Below are positions 7,162 through 11,931 of a stretch of DNA of 11,931 nucleotides, piece after piece. This DNA comes from DATFWK01 sp035259345. GTDB taxonomy: Bacteria; Actinomycetota; Thermoleophilia; Miltoncostaeales; Miltoncostaeaceae. The stretch lies in assembly GCA_035259345.1 (NCBI GenBank), contig DATFWK010000089.1, forward strand, positions 1 to 11,931, read 5' to 3'. A program made the translations under genes and the position numbers. The notes below the pieces were generated by a model, which saw only the letters and a program-made list of their open reading frames with translations, did no database searches and was not told the origin of the DNA. The first letter of the stretch is position 1. Each line of letters opens with the position of its first letter.

Positions 7162-8147
7162 CAGCCTGCGTACCGCGCCTCGGGCGGCGCGGGCGTCGGC
7201 GCGAACGGGCCCAGCCATCTGCGGTGGATCGCCCTCCACGTCCCATCCTGCCGCATCCGCTGGAGCACCCCGTTGACGAACCGGACGAACTCCGGGTGCC
7301 CCTTGGCGATCGCCATTCCGTAGGGCTCGTCGCCGAGGCGCGGGCCGACGATCCTCGTCGCGGGGTCCTGTGCCTTGAAGCCGAGCAGGATCGCGTCGTC
7401 GCTGGTTATGGCCGCGACCCGTCCTTCCTGCAGCGCCACCAGGCAGTCCGTTCGCTGCGCCACCGGGTACGGCGTCGGATGCGACGGCGCGCGCTCCAGC
7501 CGCGCCAGCGAGGTCGAGGAGCGCGTGGCGCAGACGCGGCGGCCGTGCAGGTCGGCGAGGCCTCTCGCGCGCGACGCGGCCGGAACGAGCACGCGCTGCG
7601 CGGCAGCGAAGTAGACGCTCGAGAAGTCGACGAGCCGCCGCCGCTCGCAGTTCACCGTCACCGCGTCGGCGACGACGTCCACCGCGCCGGACTGCACCTC
7701 CGGGATGCGCTGGGCGGTGGTGACGGCCCTCAGCTCGATGGCGTCCGGGTTCCCGAAGATCGCGCGGGCGACCTCCCGGAGCACGTCGACCTCGAACCCT
7801 TCGATGCGGCGCGTCGCCGGGTTGAAGTAGGCGAACAGCAGCGTGTTCTGGTCGACCCCGGCGACGAGGCGACCGCGCTTCTGAATCCTCGCCATGTAAC
7901 TGCCCGCAGGCATCCGTCGCGGCGGTGGCAGCCCGCCCGCCGGGCGGAGGCTGGCCGTCGGATCGCCGCAGCGGACGGGAGCGGCCGGGGGTGCCGCGGG
8001 GGTCGAGGCCGCCGGCGGTGTCGCGAGTGCGCTCAGCGAGGTCCGCAGAGCGCGATCCGATGACGAGCCGCAGCCGGCGAGGACGGCCACGGCGGTGGTC
8101 GCGGCGACGATCGTCGTGACGAGGGCGCAAGCGGGCAGGCGCCTCAT
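7161..8147 (-). CDS. glnH: GlnH-like amino-acid-binding lipoprotein (SBP family 3)
   Basis: 328 aa exported lipoprotein. Residues 1-25 form a lipoprotein signal with lipobox LAGC, Cys26 being the lipidated residue. A Pro/Ala-rich tether (about 40-58) precedes CGDPTASLRP (60-69), a stretch I also know from mycobacterial GlnH. The periplasmic-binding-protein domain follows, with GRLVAGVDQN, IEGFEVDV, NCERRRLVDFS, GRRVCATRSSTSL, DCLVALQ and RFVNGVLQRMRQDGTW. In M. tuberculosis GlnH binds acidic amino acids and signals through GlnX to PknG. No ABC permease or ATPase gene lies nearby, which supports sensing over transport. The ATG at 8147 overlaps the GlnX stop (ATGA). Confidence 0.93.
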   Translation of the reverse strand: MRRLPACALVTTIVAATTAVAVLAGCGSSSDRALRTSLSALATPPAASTPAAPPAAPVRCGDPTASLRPAGGLPPPRRMPAGSYMARIQKRGRLVAGVDQNTLLFAYFNPATRRIEGFEVDVLREVARAIFGNPDAIELRAVTTAQRIPEVQSGAVDVVADAVTVNCERRRLVDFSSVYFAAAQRVLVPAASRARGLADLHGRRVCATRSSTSLARLERAPSHPTPYPVAQRTDCLVALQEGRVAAITSDDAILLGFKAQDPATRIVGPRLGDEPYGMAIAKGHPEFVRFVNGVLQRMRQDGTWRAIHRRWLGPFAPTPAPPEARYAG

Positions 8148-9466
8148 CGGTACTCGTTCATCCGCAGTTGCAGGCCTGCGAGAGCGAGGAGGGCCGACAC
8201 GGCGACGATCAGGATGATGGCTATGCGCAGCCCGCTGAGCGCCGACGTCGCGCGCGAGGCCGCCCGCTCGAACCGCTTCTGGGCCGCGGCGACCTGCGCG
8301 GCGAGCGTCGCGTCGAGCCGGGCCGCGCGAGCCGACTCCGAGCCCGGGACGGCGACGGCGAGGCGGACGGCGTCGGCATAGCGCCCCTGGTCCTGGAGGG
8401 CCGCGACCCGGCCATGGGCCGCGCGGTACGAGGCGAAGGCGGTGGCGGTGGACGCCCCTTCCTCCGCCGATCCGGCGCGCTCCGCCAACCGCGCTGCCTC
8501 ACCGAGGAGGCCGCCGTCGGGGCGCAGCCGTCGCATGATCAGGTCGAACTCGGCGAGGTTCTGCCCGCCGCCGCCACGCGCGACGAGGGCGAGCCCCTCG
8601 TCGGCCTGCGCCCGCAGGGAGAGGATGCGTGCCGCGGAGAGCACCTCGACCGAGTCGGAGCCCTTCCGCTGGGCGTCGCCGAGGGCCCGTTGCTCGGTTG
8701 CCATCGCCGCAAGGCCCCACGCCGCGAGGCCGATCAGGAGCACGGTCGCGACGGCCATGGGGATGTTCAGGTTCCGGCGCATTCGCCGTGCGAGCGCGAC
8801 CTGGATGGCGATCAGGACCGCGAGGATCAACACGGCCCCCGCCCCGAAGGCGACGATCCCGTTCCACGAGGTGCCGGACTTGTAGGAGTCCCCCAGCTTC
8901 TGCGCCTCGAACGCGTACAGGCGGCCGGCGGCAGGGAGGATTCGCCCCCGCATGACGTCGGACGCCTCGCGCAGGTAGGCGGCGCCGATCGGGAAGCCCT
9001 GCCTGTTGTTCGCCCGGGCCGCCTCGATCGAGCCGCTGTAGACCGGCAGCAGGGTCGCGATCTGCGACACCGCGGCGCCGGCATCCGAGGAGTCGCCGAC
9101 CTCCCGGGCGAGGTTCGAGAGGCGCGCGCTCGCGGAGCGGAGGTCCTGGAGGTAGCGCCGCCGCCGCGCCGGCGGCTCCTGGCCTCCGGTTAGGAACGTG
9201 GTCGCGGCAGTCGCGTCGGCGTCCGCGAGCGAGGCGTAGAGCTCGTCGGCCTGGACGAGCAACGGCCCGGACTGGGTCGCAACCGCGTTCGCCGCGCGCT
9301 GCCGCGAGCCCACGGCGCCGGCCATCAGCAGGGCTGCGCCCACCGCCGCGACGGCGACGAGCACCATCGCGAGGCGAAGGCGCGCGGGCGTCGTCGCGAC
9401 GGCGGCACGCGCGCGAACGCGCCCGCTCCCCGCCAGGCTCCTCGGAGAAATCGGGCCGGCTGTCAC
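8144..9466 (-). CDS. glnX: GlnX-like four-TM membrane sensor
   Basis: 440 aa from the chosen start. Four hydrophobic segments lie at about 30-52, 203-225, 236-256 and 413-434. They leave two helical extracytoplasmic loops of about 150 residues each, like the ligand-sensing loops of chemoreceptors. There are no kinase, HAMP or other cytoplasmic domains. It is first in the operon, directly before GlnH, as glnX is in M. tuberculosis, where it is proposed to receive the GlnH signal and pass it to PknG. I picked GTG at 9466 because residues upstream of it look non-coding and because the resulting length is close to mycobacterial GlnX. The longer GTG start at 9577 (477 aa) is possible. Neither start has a good ribosome site. 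Confidence 0.85.
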   Translation of the reverse strand: MTAGPISPRSLAGSGRVRARAAVATTPARLRLAMVLVAVAAVGAALLMAGAVGSRQRAANAVATQSGPLLVQADELYASLADADATAATTFLTGGQEPPARRRRYLQDLRSASARLSNLAREVGDSSDAGAAVSQIATLLPVYSGSIEAARANNRQGFPIGAAYLREASDVMRGRILPAAGRLYAFEAQKLGDSYKSGTSWNGIVAFGAGAVLILAVLIAIQVALARRMRRNLNIPMAVATVLLIGLAAWGLAAMATEQRALGDAQRKGSDSVEVLSAARILSLRAQADEGLALVARGGGGQNLAEFDLIMRRLRPDGGLLGEAARLAERAGSAEEGASTATAFASYRAAHGRVAALQDQGRYADAVRLAVAVPGSESARAARLDATLAAQVAAAQKRFERAASRATSALSGLRIAIILIVAVSALLALAGLQLRMNEYR

Positions 9467-9526
9467 GACGGCGGCGCCGATCTTCGGCGCTGCCGCGGCG
9501 ATCCCCGGATAACGGTTGTCGGCGTC

Positions 9527-9543
9527 GCCTGCGTCATGCAGGC
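9527..9543. repeat. Inverted repeat in the glnX leader region
   Basis: GCCTGC (9527-9532), loop GTCAT, GCAGGC (9538-9543): a perfect 6-bp stem with a 5-nt loop. It lies about 60 nt upstream of the proposed GlnX start. It could be an mRNA stem-loop or an operator half-site pair. It would fall inside the coding region if GlnX started at 9577. Confidence 0.35.
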
Positions 9544-9648
9544 AGTGTCGCGGCTCGCCCGGGCCGCCGACAGCCACCCCAGGGTTAGTCGTTCACACCT
9601 TGGTCCGGTCATTGGCCTGCGAGCTCGGGTCGGCTGGTCCCCACGCCG

Positions 9649-9698
9649 GCCGACGGCGTCCCGGGGCGTCGGCGCATGTCCCCCGAACGGGGGATGTG
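9649..9698 (-). terminator. Two tandem hairpins downstream of the SRPBCC gene, possible terminator
   Basis: On the minus strand the SRPBCC stop (9766) is followed by CCCCCG-TT-CGGGGG with one flanking A-U pair (9694-9679), then by a 7-bp stem GCCGACG/CGTCGGC with an 11-nt loop (9673-9649). Neither has a U-run, which is common for actinobacterial terminators. The first hairpin can extend to 9675-9698 only on the plus strand, using G-U pairs. An alternative role is a structured leader of the glnX operon. Confidence 0.4.
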
Positions 9699-9765
9699 AA
9701 CCTATGTGCTCGGGCCTCACCGCGTCAAAGGTGCCGTGACCAGCTGGAGGAGGTGTGGACCCGGT

Positions 9766-10386
9766 TCAGGGATCCCGCTCAGGCCGGGACGCCAGCCTCT
9801 CCGCCCGCCGCCTGATGCCCTGGAGCATCTTCCGCTCCATCAGGAGCGATCCGGGCTCCATGGGGAGCATCCCGATCCGCGCGATCAGCGTCGGCAGCCG
9901 GAACCGGTTGCGGCTGATCAGCCGCGTCCCGTCGTCGTGCTCGCGCAGCACGAAGGTCCAGACCCAGTTGCCGTCCGCGGACCGCCATGCGAGCACCCGC
10001 TCGGGCTCGACGCGCTCGAGCCGCATCGTGTTGCCGCCGTAGCCGATCGTGTCGCCGACCCGCGGGTGCTGGAACTCCGGGAGGACGACGTCGACGCTGT
10101 GCATGCCGAGCCCGAGCAGGTTCTCGACCCAGTCGTAGGTGTACGCGCCGCCGCGCGGCGACGGGCCCATCTGGGCGAGCCAGGGCCACACCGCCGCCGC
10201 TGGCGCGGCGATCGTGATCGCCCGGGTGGCGACGCCGTCTGCCTGCTCGAGCAGCTCGTCGCCGGGGAGCCGCTCCGCGGCCTCCTCCGCCGTCGCGCCC
10301 CAGGTGAGGACGCGTCGGCGGAGGACAGATGGGTAGAGGGCCGCGAGCGCCGCCACGAGCCCGAGCGCGACGGTGCGAAGCCTCAT
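9766..10386 (-). CDS. SRPBCC-family (polyketide cyclase/START-like) protein with N-terminal hydrophobic anchor
   Basis: 206 aa from the ATG at 10386. Residues 3-22 (LRTVALGLVAALAALYPSVL) are hydrophobic after a basic start and probably form a membrane anchor or uncleaved signal. From about 55 the sequence looks like an SRPBCC/START-like fold: ITIAAPAAAVWPWLAQMG, then YTYDWVENLLGLG, and later VWTFVLREHDDGTRLISRNRF. Such domains bind hydrophobic ligands in a helix-grip pocket. The substrate cannot be told from sequence. It lies 43 nt downstream of the cupin gene on the same strand, probably in the same transcript. No clear ribosome site is visible, and a longer reading upstream looks non-coding. 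Confidence 0.82.
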   Translation of the reverse strand: MRLRTVALGLVAALAALYPSVLRRRVLTWGATAEEAAERLPGDELLEQADGVATRAITIAAPAAAVWPWLAQMGPSPRGGAYTYDWVENLLGLGMHSVDVVLPEFQHPRVGDTIGYGGNTMRLERVEPERVLAWRSADGNWVWTFVLREHDDGTRLISRNRFRLPTLIARIGMLPMEPGSLLMERKMLQGIRRRAERLASRPERDP

Positions 10387-10429
10387 GGGGCCGGAGTCTG
10401 CCGCGTGCGGAGACCGCTGGCCGGCGCCC

Positions 10430-10945
10430 TCAGAGGATCCGCTCGCCCGGGAAGCGCACGCCGAATCGCTCGACCAGACCGGGCACGCTGCCCGGGTCCA
10501 TCTCGAGGCCGTAGCGGTCGCACAGCGCGGCCAGCTCGGCCGGCGCGGCATTGGCGACGTCGCCGACGGCGACGAGCTCGGCGAAGAACTGCTCGAACCC
10601 GGCGGGCGAGATGATCTCGAGGATCCGGCACGGCTCCTCGCCGGCGTTCCAGAACGTGTGCCACTGGTTGCACGGCTTGAAGACGAGGTCGCCCGGCCCC
10701 GCCTCGACCACCTCGTCGCCGAGCAGCGCGCCCATCCGCCCGGTGAGCACGTAGCTGTACTCGTCCTCGCGCGTGTGCCGGTGGAGCGGCGCGGCCAGCG
10801 CGTACGGGCCCATCGGGTGCTCCACGAGGGAGAACCGCCGGTCGGACTCCGCCCCGTCGATCATGAACCGCACGCCGATGCTGCCCAGGAACCCGGCCTC
10901 CCCGTCGGTCGGCCCCACGATGCGTGCTGTCGTCGTCGTCGCCAT
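10430..10945 (-). CDS. Single-domain cupin protein
   Basis: 171 aa. Cupin motif 1 supplies H55, H57 and E62 (HRHTREDEYSYVLTG), and motif 2 supplies H96 in KPCNQWHTFWN, giving the standard 3-His/1-Glu metal site. In motif 2 the usual P-x-G is P-C-N. The family includes quercetin-dioxygenase-like enzymes and small-molecule-binding proteins, so dioxygenase activity is possible but not shown. The ATG at 10945 is supported by AGGAGG 5 nt upstream (10956-10951). A promoter and operator-like repeats lie just upstream and a TetR gene is divergent, so expression is probably repressor-controlled. The CGTCGTCGTCGTCGTC run near the start (10930s) simply encodes a row of threonines. Confidence 0.9.
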   Translation of the reverse strand: MATTTTARIVGPTDGEAGFLGSIGVRFMIDGAESDRRFSLVEHPMGPYALAAPLHRHTREDEYSYVLTGRMGALLGDEVVEAGPGDLVFKPCNQWHTFWNAGEEPCRILEIISPAGFEQFFAELVAVGDVANAAPAELAALCDRYGLEMDPGSVPGLVERFGVRFPGERIL

Positions 10946-10950
10946 CTCAC

Positions 10951-10956
10951 CCTCCT
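10951..10956 (-). promoter_or_regulatory. Strong ribosome binding site of the cupin gene
   Basis: AGGAGG on the minus strand, 5 nt before the ATG at 10945. It is the clearest ribosome site in the window and fixes the start, excluding the much longer open frame that extends across the TetR gene. Confidence 0.85.
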
Positions 10957-10968
10957 GATATTTGATCG

Positions 10969-11028
10969 GACAGTTGTGTCGCGGGGAATGTAGACACCGG
11001 CCGCAGCCTCTGTCAAGATCGTCGGACA
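10969..11028. promoter_or_regulatory. Candidate TetR operator repeats
   Basis: The 86-nt gap between divergent cupin and TetR genes holds repeated GACA/TGTC half-sites. These are GACA-GTTG-TGTC (10969-10980), GTGTC-N12-GACAC (10976-10997) and TGTC-N10-GACA (11011-11028). They cover the -35 box and the predicted start of the cupin promoter, as expected for repression by the adjacent TetR protein. The exact operator is not resolved. Confidence 0.5.
10987..11016 (-). promoter_or_regulatory. Promoter of the cupin-SRPBCC transcript
   Basis: Minus strand: perfect -35 TTGACA (11016-11011), an 18-nt spacer, then -10 TACATT (10992-10987, four of six consensus bases). The start of transcription would be near 10980, leaving a leader of about 35 nt before the cupin ATG. 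The -35 box overlaps one operator-like repeat and the start site overlaps another. Confidence 0.6.
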
Positions 11029-11031
11029 TCA

Positions 11032-11664
11032 ATGACGCGCGAAAATGAGAAGCGCCCGTATCGGATGACGAAGCGGGCCGAGCAGCAGGACGAGACGCGC
11101 CGGCGCATCGTCGAGAGCGCCGTCGCGCTCCACGAGGCCCTCGGGCCCGCGCGCACGCCGATGAGCGCCGTGGCCGAGCACGCCGGGGTGCGCCGCTCCA
11201 CCCTCTACCGGCACTTCCCCGACGAGGCCGCGCTCTTCGCCGCGTGCACCGCCCACTGGGCGGCCGACCACCCCGTCCCGGACGTCGGACGCTGGCGGCA
11301 GATCGACGACCCGGAGGTGCGCTTGCGGACCGCACTCGCGGAGCAGTACGCCTTCTACGAGCGCGCCGCCGGGATGATGGTGAGCGTGCTCCGCGACGAG
11401 GCCGACTCAGGCGTCGCCAGGCAGCTCGCGCTGTACCGCCAGTACCTCGCCGGGGCCGCCGAGGTGCTCGTGGCCGGCAGGCCCGAGCGTGGGCGCGCCC
11501 GCCGGCGGGCGCGCGCCGCCGTCGGCCACGCGCTCGCCTTCTGGACATGGCACTCGCTCGTGCGCGACCAGGGCCTCGCGACGGGCGAGGCGATCGAGCT
11601 CATGTGCGCCCTGGTCGAGGCCTCCGGGCCCCGGCACCCGGCGTCGGCGCACGCCTCGCCCTAG
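11032..11664 (+). CDS. TetR/AcrR-family transcriptional regulator
   Basis: 210 aa. The N-terminal DNA-binding domain has the family helix-turn-helix at about 42-62 (TPMSAVAEHAGVRRSTLYRHF), preceded by the amphipathic helix ETRRRIVESAVALHEALG. The all-helical C-terminal half is the ligand-binding and dimerisation part, with no recognisable ligand signature. It is divergent from the cupin gene and convergent with the MFS gene, so it may control either or both. ATG at 11032 is used, and ATG at 11065 (residue 12) is a possible shorter start, since neither has a strong ribosome site. No obvious plus-strand promoter was found, but autoregulation through the shared gap is likely. Confidence 0.93.
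   Translation: MTRENEKRPYRMTKRAEQQDETRRRIVESAVALHEALGPARTPMSAVAEHAGVRRSTLYRHFPDEAALFAACTAHWAADHPVPDVGRWRQIDDPEVRLRTALAEQYAFYERAAGMMVSVLRDEADSGVARQLALYRQYLAGAAEVLVAGRPERGRARRRARAAVGHALAFWTWHSLVRDQGLATGEAIELMCALVEASGPRHPASAHASP
11661..11664. other. Second CTAG shared by convergent stop codons
   Basis: TAG at 11662-11664 ends the TetR gene and TAG read on the minus strand (11663-11661) ends the MFS gene. It is the same arrangement as at 842-845. Confidence 0.9.
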
Positions 11665-11931
11665 GCCGAGTCCGCCTCCGCCGCCGCGGCGCGGAGCGCC
11701 TCCTCGTCCGGCTGGCGGCCCGGGCCGGCGGCGGTGAGCAGCCAGCCGCCCAGGACCGCGCCGACCAGCGCGAAGAGCGCGCCGACGAGAAACGCCGCGT
11801 GGTAGCCGCCGGTGAGCGCCGAGAGCGTGTCCTCGCCGTCGTCGAGCAGGGTGCCGGTTCGCGAGGCGGCGAGGCTGGCGAGCACCGCCAGGCCGAGCGC
11901 GCCGCCCATCATGAACGACGTGTTCACGACC
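11661..11931 (-). CDS. MFS permease, C-terminal part (drug:H+ antiporter-2-like), truncated by window edge
   Basis: Only the last 89 or so residues are present, and the gene continues beyond 11931. The visible part begins VVNTSFMMGGALGLAVLASLA, which resembles the penultimate-helix region of EmrB/QacA-type (DHA2) efflux pumps (NTSxxxGGALGLAVL). It then has a second hydrophobic helix (HAAFLVGALFALVGAVLGGW) and a short acidic tail. It probably exports a toxic small molecule using the proton gradient. Convergence with the TetR gene is a common efflux-repressor pairing. The ATG near 11919 is internal and not the start. Confidence 0.8.
   Translation of the reverse strand, partial: VVNTSFMMGGALGLAVLASLAASRTGTLLDDGEDTLSALTGGYHAAFLVGALFALVGAVLGGWLLTAAGPGRQPDEEALRAAAAEADSA

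Larger units (their letters stand above)
9467..9765. other. Non-coding region upstream of the glnX operon
   Basis: About 300 nt between the GlnX-like start and the SRPBCC stop with no credible gene. It holds three hairpin-forming repeats (9527-9543, 9649-9673, 9675-9698) and must contain the promoter of the seven-gene operon. One weak minus-strand candidate is TTGACG (9728-9723) followed after 18 nt by TAGGTT. If used, the two larger hairpins would lie in the operon's leader. Another weak candidate, ATGACG near 9536, would put the start close to 9500. Confidence 0.5.

Noticed and set aside
2955..7323. Long plus-strand frames opposite the phosphatase, kinase and helical protein genes (such as 2955-3878, 5147-6061, 5761-7323)
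   Set aside because: Reverse-complement shadows of genes whose catalytic motifs are intact. No start signals and no recognisable motifs.
9467..9577. Longer GlnX start at GTG 9577
   Set aside because: The extra 37 residues look like translated non-coding DNA and would place a hairpin repeat in the gene. Kept as an alternative in the entry.
9516..9815. Plus-strand 99-aa frame in the gap before the SRPBCC gene
   Set aside because: Low-complexity composition, no ribosome site, crosses the convergent end of a real gene.
10930..10942. GTC/CGT trinucleotide run as a possible microsatellite
   Set aside because: It encodes the TTTT stretch of the cupin N-terminus and is too short to be notable.
10946..11548. 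Cupin frame extended upstream to 372 residues across the TetR gene
   Set aside because: Shadow of the TetR gene. AGGAGG 5 nt before the ATG at 10945 fixes the start.

Overview
High-GC (roughly 70% or more) actinobacterial chromosome. The gene content (PknG with GlnH and GlnX, Zn-ribbon signalling proteins, many GTG/TTG starts, 4-nt gene overlaps) fits Actinomycetota. A deep-branching class such as Thermoleophilia is my guess, but I cannot prove it from the sequence. No tRNA, rRNA, CRISPR array or insertion sequence was seen.

Layout. (a) 1-158: upstream region with a perfect 10-bp inverted repeat, then a plus-strand gene (159-845) for an FHA protein with a C-terminal helix-turn-helix-like domain. 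(b) 842-9466, minus strand, read right to left: a seven-gene operon encoding a GlnX-like four-TM membrane sensor, a GlnH-like amino-acid-binding lipoprotein, an unassigned cytoplasmic helical/coiled-coil protein, a PknG-type Ser/Thr kinase (rubredoxin-like motif, kinase, TPR), a Zn-ribbon PP2C phosphatase, a VWA (MIDAS) protein and a Zn-ribbon FHA protein. Every junction is a 1- or 4-nt stop/start overlap, so the genes look translationally coupled. (c) 9467-9765: control region with three hairpin-forming repeats. (d) 9766-10945, minus strand: a cupin gene followed by an SRPBCC-family gene, with a good TTGACA-type promoter and operator-like GACA/TGTC repeats. (e) 11032-11664, plus strand: a divergent TetR-family repressor. 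(f) 11661 to window end, minus strand: the C-terminal end of an MFS drug-efflux-type permease.

How it works together. In Mycobacterium tuberculosis GlnH and GlnX sense extracellular acidic amino acids and act through PknG on the FHA protein GarA to set 2-oxoglutarate/glutamate metabolism. This operon appears to hold that input and kinase plus a matching phosphatase, a VWA partner, an FHA reader and an additional unassigned helical protein. A convergent FHA-HTH gene may be a transcriptional output. The operon extension and the output role are inferences from gene order and domains. The right-hand module looks like an independent, TetR-controlled small-molecule response or efflux cluster.
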